From NCBI GenBank assembly GCA_963995505.1, contig OZ023185.1, forward strand, positions 16,317,691 through 16,381,690: 64,000 bases of DNA, written 5' to 3'. The translations under genes and the position numbers were made by a program. The DNA comes from Hypericum androsaemum (Eukaryota; Streptophyta; Magnoliopsida; Malpighiales; Hypericaceae). Positions 12,440-21,398 of this stretch are shown here, piece by piece (the stretch's first letter is position 1; each line of letters starts with the position of its first letter). The notes beneath the pieces were generated by a model. That model was not told the DNA's origin. It saw nothing but the letters and a program-made list of their open reading frames with translations, and ran no database searches.

Positions 12440-12800
12440 CCGAGGAACCCTAATCGGGCGATTTGGGGGCAATTTTACCCCCAAATCGAATTCCGTCGAT
12501 TATGTCAGAAATCCGACGATTCCGACGCCAGAGATCGACGATAGTTGATTCTCCGGCGTCCCCTCATCGTTCCTATACCAGTTTTGTGGAACGACGTCAC
12601 CGGAATTGTTCGATCGAAGCTCGGATCTTCACCGGTGACCGAAAGAGAGAAGACAACGGCGAAGGAGCACGGCGGCACGACGGACCGTGTGACCGGTACG
12701 GTCGTGACCGGAAGGCCATGGTGAGCCGGACGCGACCGGTGGCGGACGCTGAGTCGCCGCCGTGAGCGCGCTGTCGTTGGAGGACGATTGGAGGCAATTT
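12440..12800. other. GC-rich part of the copia leader
   Basis: A clearly GC-richer island within an AT-rich leader, with overlapping open frames on both strands (the longest 100 codons, rich in Arg). No domain is recognised. It may be transduced host sequence, but nothing in it proves coding. Confidence 0.4.
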
Positions 12801-13297
12801 TTGTCTCGTCGTCGGGGAGAGAGAAAGTAAAGGTAAAAATCTGCGAGGGACAAAATTGTAATTTTACGATTTTTCTCTGAAATATTTATACCCCGGTTCG
12901 ATTCAATTGAAACTGGGCGAATTGGTCTGGTTCTTGGTTGGACCGAATTCGATTTTGGTCAACTTTGACTTAAGTCAAAATTGGGCAGAATTTTATTTTT
13001 TGTTGGATTTAATTGGATAAATTATTTTTTATTCAATAAAAATTCATTAAAAAAAATTATAAGTTAATTTTTAGTTAAGTTTTTAAGATTATAAGAATAA
13101 TTTTAATGACTTAAATATATTTTGGAATAAGTTCTGAAATATATTGAACAAAATATACAATTACCTTTAAGAATCTAGAATTGAACAGATCCTTTGAATA
13201 TGTGTTCATCATTTGATTAAAAATTATGTATTTTTTGATCATTGGGTAAATATGCGTATTGACCCAAAAATTGACCTGCATATGTTGCAGATTAACG

Positions 13298-13771
13298 ATG
13301 ATGAAATATAAAACGGTTGTGTACCCGAACTTTTGTGCATGTGAAATACGTGAAGGCATACTCATGTGTCGCCTTTCGAGTCGACAACCAAAGGATGATA
13401 TGTATATTCTAATGGAACATATAGATTATGTTCATCAAATGATGCAGGATTGCGTCTGGGCAGGAGGATATGACCATGGAGAGGATTGGCCTTCCATGTT
13501 CCGTGATCTTTTGATCACACTCAGGATTAAGGAAAAAATAGAATTTTTCCTACAACCTGGGGATTGTTCATACAGAGATGCACTGGCAGGGTTAGTCCTT
13601 TATTTACAGAATAAAGGACTTCTGGAGGAAATGATCCCCAATCCTCCTATGGAACTACGTAGTGGACGTATGATACGTCGCTATTGTAGTCAGGGATACT
13701 TTTATAGTTTTTCCATTCCATATGCGGTGTGGATTTTAGATTCTGCACCTATCCCAGTTGTGACTGTTTGA
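13298..13771 (+). CDS. Unidentified ORF in the copia leader (157 aa)
   Basis: An open frame from the first ATG at 13298 (a second ATG follows directly) to a stop at 13771, upstream of gag and on the same strand. The composition looks like a real globular protein: mixed charged and hydrophobic residues, several Cys near the N-terminus, a WPSMF-like aromatic patch and an amphipathic LAGLVLYLQNKGLLEE stretch. An open frame continues upstream to 13259 without ATG, just after an AG that could be a splice acceptor. I do not recognise the family. Copia elements normally start with gag here, so this is an added ORF, either captured from the host or specific to this lineage. Expression is not shown. 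Confidence 0.4.
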   Translation: MMKYKTVVYPNFCACEIREGILMCRLSSRQPKDDMYILMEHIDYVHQMMQDCVWAGGYDHGEDWPSMFRDLLITLRIKEKIEFFLQPGDCSYRDALAGLVLYLQNKGLLEEMIPNPPMELRSGRMIRRYCSQGYFYSFSIPYAVWILDSAPIPVVTV

Positions 13772-14216
13772 ATCCTCTTGTGTCTATAAATAGATACTTA
13801 ATATATTTTCGTATATCTTGTTGAAAGTTTCCATATACAGATGTTATTTTTGGGAAACTCTGTTTTATACTAGGTATTCATAGAAGCTTTTATATACATA
13901 GGTGTGTATTCAAAACTTCATGTATATCCTTGTATATATAAATAAAAGGCTTGTGAGCTTTTTATTTTTGTGATTATATAATATGTTTATTTAATTACAC
14001 GTGTCGAATCCACTTGTATTTACTATCAAAGAACTTAGAATGATTAAAGTTTGAGATTACTTCTTGAAGGGTAAGGGGAAACACACCCGTGACCTACTTT
14101 AAATTCGAGATTAGTCAAGGACTTTATATCATTCAGAGTTATAACGTATAGTAAATTTGTATCGTATTGCTTAGAATGACTCCTTAATATACTTTTTCTT
14201 ATAATTCTCGTTAGTT

Positions 14217-15089
14217 ATGTGGATTGCTTCAAAATCAATTGTCGCTGAGCTCAACAAGGAGTTGAAGCTTAATGGTGACAACTACGATAATTGGAGTATG
14301 AAAATACTATATGTGCTAGAAGAACAAGATGTTCTCGAGATGACATCTACAATATTAGTTGAACCTGAGTCAGGTACCACTGCACAGCATAAGCGTGATA
14401 GTGACGCTTTTAAAGCTTGGAAAAAGAAAAACTCTACAGCTCGTCTCATCTTGCTAAGTGCAATGATGGGTGACATTACCAGGCAATTTCGTGTCTATGA
14501 CAATACAAAGGACCTTTGGGATGCTCTGAAAGAAAGATTCGGGAGACTATCAATCTCGAAGCTACGTGCTTTGACAATAAGATTTGATACTTATAAGAAA
14601 CGCCCTGATCATTCTATGCAAAAGCATCTCAGGGAAATGTCAAACATGATTGGTGAGCTGGTTGAGGCTGGCCACATGCTAAGTAATGAGCAACAAATCC
14701 AGGCTGTCATTCGTTCCCTACCTGTGAGCTGGGAACACATGAAAATGACACTTACCCATGCCGATAATGTTACGACATTTGACGACATGGCCCGACACCT
14801 TGAGCTAGAAGAGGATCGTCTCCTAGCTATTAGAGTACACCCTGAAGCCCACATGACTCAGTCTAGTGGTACAGGGAGTAAGAGAATAAGAGGTAAAAAG
14901 GGCAAGGGTAAGAAAAATGGAAACAAGAGTAAGACTGAAAATTCTGGAACTAGTGAGAAAAGTTCTGGAAGAAAGAAAAAAAAAAGTTTAACATCAAGAA
15001 AGTCAGATGTTACAACTGTCAAAGAAAAGGTCATTTCGCTAAAGATTGCATGGAAGAAAAGAAGGTACATCAATTTCACTCTCATGTGA
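14217..15089 (+). CDS. gag: Copia gag polyprotein
   Basis: The N-terminal half matches the plant copia gag (UBN2-type) pattern: KLNGDNYDNWSMKI near residue 20, a conserved LWDALKERF-like segment near residue 100 and SLP-SWEHMKMTL near residue 170. A very basic Lys-rich tail follows. Gag packages the RNA into virus-like particles in the cytoplasm. The CX2CX4HX4C zinc knuckle expected at the end is not in this frame; it lies at 15008-15049 in the frame of the next ORF. The frame changes at a run of ten A (14976-14985). That is either mutation by slippage or a frameshift used for expression. The ATG at 14217 fits the start of homologues. Confidence 0.85.
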   Translation: MWIASKSIVAELNKELKLNGDNYDNWSMKILYVLEEQDVLEMTSTILVEPESGTTAQHKRDSDAFKAWKKKNSTARLILLSAMMGDITRQFRVYDNTKDLWDALKERFGRLSISKLRALTIRFDTYKKRPDHSMQKHLREMSNMIGELVEAGHMLSNEQQIQAVIRSLPVSWEHMKMTLTHADNVTTFDDMARHLELEEDRLLAIRVHPEAHMTQSSGTGSKRIRGKKGKGKKNGNKSKTENSGTSEKSSGRKKKKSLTSRKSDVTTVKEKVISLKIAWKKRRYINFTLM

Positions 15090-15697
15090 GTAATTTATAT
15101 GTATCTAGTACTGTTCTTCTATCTGAAACTTATCCTATGTGGGTGATTGATTCAGGAGCGACCGACCATGTAACAAAAGATCGTGAAGCTTTTGTTGATT
15201 TCCGACGGTTGCCGGTAGGAGCAAAATACATTTTTTTTGGTAACAACACACGAGTGGATGTTAAGGGTATGGGTACATGTAAATTGAACCTACGTCAAGG
15301 ACGTACCCTATTTCTACATGATGTGCTGTTTGCTCCAGAAATTTTTTGGAACTTAATTTCTGTTTCGGCCTTGATGACTCTTGGCTTTCGATTGCTGTTT
15401 GAGAATAGTTTTGTACAGTTGTTTTTAGAACATATTTTTTATGAATCTGGTTTTAAATCAGGTGGTTTCTTAATTATGGATGTTGATCAGTTATCAAAAT
15501 CTTATTTTTCCTTAGTCACTAATGTTCAAACGTCTCGAGATGACGTTATTTTGTGGCATTCTAGATTGGGCCATATTGGTCAAGATCGCATGAATCGTCT
15601 AGCTAAGGTAGGACTATTAGGTAATTTAGATAAAGCTATTTTACCCACATGCGAACGATGTCTAGAAGGAAAATTGATAAAAAAATTTATTTGGTAA
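15050..15697 (+). CDS. pol: Copia protease and integrase N-terminus
   Basis: The WVIDSGATDH motif near residue 32 gives the catalytic Asp of the retroviral-type aspartic protease, which cleaves the polyprotein. Near the end an HxRLGHI...CERC arrangement forms the HHCC zinc-binding domain of integrase. The frame is open further 5' through the zinc knuckle (15008-15049), so the true polyprotein reading frame enters from gag. It ends at a stop beside a run of seven A; the integrase core resumes in another frame about 15 codons later, a one-base indel. Together with the later nonsense codon this makes the copy non-autonomous. Confidence 0.85.
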   Translation: MEEKKVHQFHSHVSNLYVSSTVLLSETYPMWVIDSGATDHVTKDREAFVDFRRLPVGAKYIFFGNNTRVDVKGMGTCKLNLRQGRTLFLHDVLFAPEIFWNLISVSALMTLGFRLLFENSFVQLFLEHIFYESGFKSGGFLIMDVDQLSKSYFSLVTNVQTSRDDVILWHSRLGHIGQDRMNRLAKVGLLGNLDKAILPTCERCLEGKLIKKFIW

Positions 15698-15752
15698 AGG
15701 AACTAGAGCCACCTTTCCACTGCAGTTAATTCATTCTGATGTTTGTGGTCCA

Positions 15753-16022
15753 ATGAATGTGAGGGCTAGACATGGAGCGTATTACTTCATCACATTTATA
15801 GACGACTATAGTAAGTATGGTCTAGTCTATTTGATTTCTCACAAATCTGAAGCATTTAGTTATTTCAAGATTTTTATGAATTTTGCGGAGAATCAACATG
15901 ATCGAAAGATTAAGGCCTTACGAACAGATCGTGGCCGTGAGTATCTTTCTGATGAATTTAATACTCTGTGCCAAGAAAAAGGAATTGAACATCAGTTGTC
16001 CATTCCTTATACACCTCAATAA
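15753..16022 (+). pseudogene. pol: Copia integrase core (interrupted)
   Basis: The catalytic core of integrase: the D of FIDDYSKYG is the first catalytic Asp, and LRTDRGREYLS holds the second. The IPYTPQ motif ends at a TAA (16020-16022) where relatives have Gln before NGVAERRN, so a CAA to TAA change is likely. The ORF at 16062 resumes in the same frame. The frame is open upstream of the listed ATG to about 15700, where the shift from the previous ORF occurred. Confidence 0.85.
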
Positions 16023-16061
16023 AATGGGGTAGCAGAAAGAAGGAACAGAACCCTTCTTGAC

Positions 16062-18362
16062 ATGGTTAGATCTATGATGGCTGAGGCAAATTTGCCTATA
16101 TCATTTTATGGAGACGCGCTCCTTACCGCCGCATATGTTCTCAACCGAGTCCCCTCTAAATCTGTCACTACCACCCCTTACGAAATGTGGACAGGTCGAA
16201 AACCCGATTTAAGCTACTTAAGACCGTGGGGGTGTGCGTCTTATGTCTATTCTACCTCTAGTTCTTTCGGTAAATTAGGACCGCGAGGTAGAAAGAGTGT
16301 CTTTATAAGATACTCTGATGTATCAAAGGAATATTTTTTCGTAGGTGAACTCGAAAATGGACAAGTGACAGAATTTGAATCACGAGATGTCACATTTTTG
16401 GAAAATATTTTTCCAAAATTGGGAGACGTAAGTAGTGATCTTACGTTATACGAAATTGATGAGGCAGAATCATCTGGATCGCTCCAACCGAGTGGGAGAA
16501 TTGTGGAGGAAAATCAAGTTTTTCCATCTCAAATCGATCCGGTAGTTCACGATCCTAGTGTCAGTACATTTCCAAATTCTAGTGGGAGTATGGATTATCC
16601 CTTTAGTGGGAGTACTATTCCTGGTTATGATGAATATATTAGAGATGTTTATCAAAATCGTGAACTTCGTAGAACCAAAAGAACAAGCATTCCACGCAAA
16701 CGATTTGAGGTTGAATGCGCTGCTAATACTTTCTTGGCATCATTGAAAGATAACAATGGTCCAAGTGAGATTCTTTTGGCAATCCTACAAGATGAGAATG
16801 AACCCAAGAATGTTTCTGCTGCTCTATCATCTCCTGATAAAAATGAATGGATTAAAGCAATAGAAGAAGAGATGGCTTTAATGAAGAAAAACCATGTTTG
16901 GGAATTGGTTGATCTGCCTAGTGGACGTAGGGCAATTGGGAACAAGTGGGTTCTCAAGATTAAGCGTAAAGCAGATGGCTGTATCGAAAGGTATAAAGCT
17001 CGCTTAGTTGCCCAAGGATTCAAACAACAGGAAGGAATAGACTATGAGGAAACTTTCGCACCTGTTGTGAGATTTACATCCATTAGGATAATTCTGGCTA
17101 TAGTGGCAAATTTAGACCTTGAACTACATCAAATGGATGTTAAGACTGCTTTTCTCAATGGAGAATTGGATGAAGAAATCTATATAATTCAGCCAGAGGG
17201 CTACATCCAAAAAGGCTGCGAACGTAAAGTTTGCAAATTGATGAGATCAATTTATGGCCTTAAACAGTCTTCTAGACAATGGTACATTCGCTTTCATAAT
17301 ACGATCATGTCGCATGATTTTAAAATGATAGACGAAGATCATTGTGTCTATTTGAAATATTCGGATAATAAGTTTATCATTATTACACTGTATGTAGATG
17401 ACATACTGTTAGCTGGAAATGACAAGGGATATCTTAATGAACTAAAAGTTTGGTTTTCGTCCAACTTTGAAATGAAAGATATGGGTGAAGCTAATTACAT
17501 TCTCGGAGTTAAGATTACGAGAAATCGCTCGAAAAGGCTATTATCTCTTTCACAAGAGACATATATCCATAAAGTAGTAGAGCAGTTTAATTGTAATAAT
17601 AGTAATCCCAAGTTTTTCCCGATTGCCAAAGGCCATCATCTCAATAAAAATATGTGTCCTATAACAGCTCAACAGAAAAGAGATATGATAAAAATCCCTT
17701 ATGCTAATGCAGTTGGTTGTCTGATGTACGCAATGTTGTGTACAAGACCAGACATTTGCTATGCTGTCGGTATAGCTAGTAGATATCAGTCTAATCCAGG
17801 TCAAGCACATTGGAAAGCAGTCAAGGGAATTATGAAATACTTGAATACGACTGCAGAATACTCACTGGTTTATCAAGGTCAAGACCTGATATTGAGAGGT
17901 TACTCCGATGCTGATTGGGGTGGTGATGTGGATGAGAATAAATCTACATCCGGATATGTCTTCATGCTTGACGGAGGTGCTATGTCATGGAGTAGCAAGA
18001 AACAAAAGTGTGTTTCTCTGTCAACTATGGAAGCTGAGTACGTTGCTTCTGCCGCAGCAGTACAAGAAGCAGTATGGTTGAAGAGATTTCTAAACCATTT
18101 ATCTCTAACCAACTCAAAAGGACCAGTGAGCTTATTTTGCGATAATCAAACGTCAATAGCTTTTACTAAGGATCTTAGATACCATAGCAGAGCAAAGCAT
18201 ATTGGCATTAAGTATCACTTTGTTAGGGATATGATTGTACATAAGGAGGTCATCATAAAACATATGCCTACGCAAGATATGATAGCAAATCCTATGACTA
18301 AGGTTGTATCCAGAGATGTGTTCGAAAAATACGTCAAATCCCTAGGTTTGCGTAGACATTGA
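16062..18362 (+). CDS. pol: Copia reverse transcriptase and RNase H
   Basis: 766 codons covering the integrase C-terminus, reverse transcriptase and RNase H. RT starts near residue 265 (W-KAIEEEM). It has the invariant LVAQGFKQQEGIDYEETFAPV block and KTAFLNGELDEEIY. The catalytic YVDD is at 17391-17402. RNase H carries SDADWGGD, then the S-STMEAEY segment and a DNQTSIAF motif. These convert the RNA into DNA for integration. The domain is intact, unlike the preceding protease/integrase parts. The first ATG shown is internal to the polyprotein, downstream of the nonsense codon at 16020. Confidence 0.9.
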   Translation: MVRSMMAEANLPISFYGDALLTAAYVLNRVPSKSVTTTPYEMWTGRKPDLSYLRPWGCASYVYSTSSSFGKLGPRGRKSVFIRYSDVSKEYFFVGELENGQVTEFESRDVTFLENIFPKLGDVSSDLTLYEIDEAESSGSLQPSGRIVEENQVFPSQIDPVVHDPSVSTFPNSSGSMDYPFSGSTIPGYDEYIRDVYQNRELRRTKRTSIPRKRFEVECAANTFLASLKDNNGPSEILLAILQDENEPKNVSAALSSPDKNEWIKAIEEEMALMKKNHVWELVDLPSGRRAIGNKWVLKIKRKADGCIERYKARLVAQGFKQQEGIDYEETFAPVVRFTSIRIILAIVANLDLELHQMDVKTAFLNGELDEEIYIIQPEGYIQKGCERKVCKLMRSIYGLKQSSRQWYIRFHNTIMSHDFKMIDEDHCVYLKYSDNKFIIITLYVDDILLAGNDKGYLNELKVWFSSNFEMKDMGEANYILGVKITRNRSKRLLSLSQETYIHKVVEQFNCNNSNPKFFPIAKGHHLNKNMCPITAQQKRDMIKIPYANAVGCLMYAMLCTRPDICYAVGIASRYQSNPGQAHWKAVKGIMKYLNTTAEYSLVYQGQDLILRGYSDADWGGDVDENKSTSGYVFMLDGGAMSWSSKKQKCVSLSTMEAEYVASAAAVQEAVWLKRFLNHLSLTNSKGPVSLFCDNQTSIAFTKDLRYHSRAKHIGIKYHFVRDMIVHKEVIIKHMPTQDMIANPMTKVVSRDVFEKYVKSLGLRRH

Positions 18363-18494
18363 TATTTTTTGTACATGTTATAAGAAATCAGTTGTTCAAT
18401 ATAACATGGTTGTTCTAATAATACGAATGTGTGAATATTTTTTTGGAAAACATTTACCTGAGCATGTGAGACAGAAAAGTAACCCACTCACACG

Positions 18495-19101
18495 TAAGGG
18501 TGAGCAAAAAATCCGATATCCGTTATCCGTATCCGATATCCGAAATTTTTTCGGATTCGGACTTGGATAATTTTAAATTCGGACTCGGATACGGATTATC
18601 CGAAATAAATATTTCGGACTCGGATACGGATACGGATAATAAAATTGATATTTCGGATATCCGAAATATCCGATTTAAAAAATAGGTTCATTAAATAAAA
18701 TAAAAATTACTAGTATTCATACCTTGTAAATTTCTAAAAAATAAAAATTACTAGTATTCATACCTTAATTACTAAAAAATTAAGTTCATTAAAAATTACA
18801 AGTCAAAAAGCCTATCACGCTACCACTTCCCGTAAATTTCAATTTCCCCAAATAAATATACTTTTGTAAATATTGGCTTCAAATTCATTTTTTACATCAT
18901 GTTATCATTTTTATTTTTGAAGACTTGGAAAATGGATAGTCCGGATTATCCGTATCCGTATCCGAAAAAAATTCGGATATCGGATATCGGATAGTGGAGA
19001 GTTCGGACTCGGACTCGGATACCAAAAATGCTTATTCGGATATTTCGGATAGTTGAAATTTCGGATAATTCGGATACGGATAATCCGTTTGCTCACCCCT
19101 A
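18495..19101. mobile_element. hAT-type MITE inside the copia 3' region
   Basis: 607 bp with terminal inverted repeats TAAGGGTGAGCAAA / TTTGCTCACCCCTA. It is flanked by a perfect 8-bp duplication CTCACACG (18487-18494 and 19102-19109), the hallmark of hAT transposition. Both subterminal arms (about 150 bp each) are iterations of CGGAT/ATCCG steps, so the arms are largely self-complementary. The centre is AT-rich, with a direct repeat of about 25 bp. There is no transposase. Confidence 0.85.
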
Positions 19102-19109
19102 CTCACACG

Positions 19110-20045
19110 GGTGTTTACCTCAGTGGGAGTCAATGAGTTGATTCCTTGTTGAGATGAGGCAGTTTTATGAACATCATTACATCGAGTGCTTGTTCTAAAA
19201 TTTTAATGCTGTCTTGCTTAACTACAAGAGATGTTCTTGTTAAAGTGCGAGATTTTTGATAATGCATGCATCAGTTGCTGCATTGGATTTATTTTGTAAA
19301 TCCAAATGATAAGGAATAAGTAGAACTTATCATTAATCTGTCTATATAGCCTAGAGCAATTTTTAGTAAACTAAAGTCGTTGTTCAGTAAAACATCGAGA
19401 CTAATGCTCTAGTATGATGTTTAATTATGAATTACATGCGCTCATTTTTAAAAAAAATGAATGAACATCATAGGACACGACTGTACTATGTTTGCTTTGT
19501 CGACCAATGGATGGAAAATCATTAACTGATTTCTGTTTCCCTTGTGTGAGACCAATTTCGAAAAATATATTTTTTCAATACTCTATCCTCATGATCCTTA
19601 ACATATTTTAAAAATATGATTCTGTGCTGCTAGCTTGGAAAGTCTATGAAAAGGTCATGATTCATTATTCGACCTAGCAAGACTGACTAGAAAAGCAGGC
19701 TTTATCATGATGGAAGAAATACTTATAAAGGAAAAGGTTCTTCATCGATCACATTCCTAAGTTTCGTTGTTCAATGGTGCGCACCTATTGTGTTGAAAGT
19801 AATACAATATTGAACACGATTAAATTGTTTGAAATCACATATGCAAACAATAGAATATGAGATGAGACCTAGGATAAGGCATACCTTAAGTAATGAGAAT
19901 GTCGAGATGATATCATTCAAGTAGCCCGTGTGTGTGTGCTCTTGAGTTTAGCTAAGTGCACTCGATGTATGCTGGTCGCACGAAATTTTTGCTAAACATA
20001 ATCTGAGACATTGTTGATTATGATCAATAATGTGTGAGTGGGAGA
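19110..20045 (+). other. Copia 3' untranslated region with polypurine tract
   Basis: Non-coding sequence between the MITE and the 3' LTR. The purine-rich GTGAGTGGGAGA directly before 20046 is the plus-strand primer site. No ORF of note. Confidence 0.75.
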
Positions 20046-20587
20046 TGTTGGACTGGACCATGAGTCACCCATTATTGGGCAAAAATGGGTCCAAGCCCAT
20101 TAGGCCCAAAAGTCATTGGGCTTTTGGGCCAACATGTGGATGCCATGCGGCCGACACGTGGCAAAGCTAGTGACACGTGGCACGCCACATGGACGCCACG
20201 TGGCAAAGCTAGTTGATAGCTTCACCACGTGGCGCCACGTGGATGACACATGGCACACATGTGTGAGCTGGATCTCCCTATAAAAGAGAGAAATCACTGG
20301 TGATTAATTTGTAACTTTTCCCATTCTGAGATATACATTTCAGAGAGCTTTCTTCAGTTTAGTCCCTGTAGTTCTCAGATTTAGCAAAGCAAGAAAAATC
20401 GTGGAAATTGTTTACGTATCCGATCCGTTTGTGATCGTAAACCACCAGTGACAATATCTTGTTATCCGATCCTGTTTAAAGTACGCTGCAACAAGTAAGT
20501 CTTGTTATTTATTAATGAATTTATTTCATTAATTATGAGGTAATTAACTCATGATTATTCGTTAATTATGGGCCCGAATTCCCTTCA
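20046..20587 (+). repeat. 3' LTR of the copia element
   Basis: 542 bp, the same ends as the 5' LTR. It carries 53 bp more than the 5' LTR in the CACGTGG cluster (about 20127-20205), and otherwise few mismatches. Confidence 0.95.
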
Positions 20588-20846
20588 TTCCAGAACAAAC
20601 TAATTGAAGTCGTGGCAGGGTGACATTAGCTAAAAAGAATTTGCTAGGGGATGCGGCCAACCAAAATTTTTTGACCCTCAATAGATTTGATGATACCTCT
20701 CAAAAAAAAAGATTTGATGATTGCTTTCGTCGGGAAATACTGGGTTGCCTATATGGTGGAATAGGGCTTAGTTTGGGCTTTTGCTGGGGTTTTTTCGGTG
20801 ATTGTTCTCAGATTGTATTATGATATGTTTAATCTTGTAATGGTAC

Positions 20847-21393
20847 TGTACCGTTGGACCCATGGTTCATTAGTCACCTATTATTGGACAAAAATGAGCC
20901 CAGACCTATTAGGCACAAAAGACATTGGGCTTTTGGGTCGACACGTGGCACGCCACGCGGCAAAGTTACCCACGTGGCAAACGCCTGGCATGCCACGTGG
21001 CGAAGCTAATGGGTAGCTTCGACACGTGGTGGACACGTGGCGCCACGTGACAAAGCTATTGGGTAGCTTCGACACGTGGCGTACATGTGAGAGCCGGACC
21101 TCCCTATAAAAGGGAGAAAGAGCTGGTGACCATAAGGAAGTTATCACATCAGAGGATTTATTACGGATTAGTTCCAGTAGTTCTCAGATTTTGCAAAGTA
21201 AGAAAACTCGTGAAAATCGTTTACGTATCCGATCCGTTTGTGATCGTAAACTGCTGGTGAAAATATCTCGTTATCTGATCCTGTGTGAAGCATGCTACAA
21301 CAAGTAAGTCTTGTTATTTATCAATAAATTTATTTCATTAATTAAGAGATAATTAACTCATAATTATGTGTTAATTATGGGCCAGATCTTTCA
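20847..21393 (+). mobile_element. Solo LTR of a related copia family
   Basis: 547 bp aligning end to end with the neighbouring copia LTR but clearly diverged: the same CACGTGG-rich U3 (six perfect CACGTGG copies and one CACGTGA), a TATAAAAG box near 21105, and the same AT-rich end. Flanks GGTAC (20842-20846) and TGTAC (21394-21398) agree at 4 of 5 bases, as expected for a worn target duplication. No internal region or second LTR follows, so it arose by recombination between two LTRs. Confidence 0.8.
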
Positions 21394-21398
21394 TGTAC

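Larger units (their letters stand above)
11622..20587 (+). mobile_element. Ty1/copia LTR retrotransposon, nearly complete
   Basis: Two LTRs (11622-12110 and 20046-20587), each TGTTGGAC...CCCTTCA, are flanked by the 5-bp target duplication TTCCA (11617-11621 and 20588-20592). An initiator tRNA-Met primer site starts at 12113, and a polypurine tract lies at about 20032-20045. The order gag, protease, integrase, reverse transcriptase, RNase H is that of Ty1/copia elements. The leader between primer site and gag is unusually long (2.1 kb) and holds an extra ORF. Coding is interrupted by frame changes in A-runs and one nonsense codon. A hAT-type MITE sits in the 3' untranslated part. LTR similarity is high apart from a 53-bp length difference, so the insertion is fairly young. 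Confidence 0.95.

Noticed and set aside
13111..13365. Minus-strand ORF in the copia leader
   Set aside because: AT-rich, partly antisense to the better plus-strand ORF, without motifs.
15753..18362. Copia pol read as a host gene
   Set aside because: Integrase, YVDD reverse transcriptase and RNase H together with flanking LTRs and target duplication show a retrotransposon.
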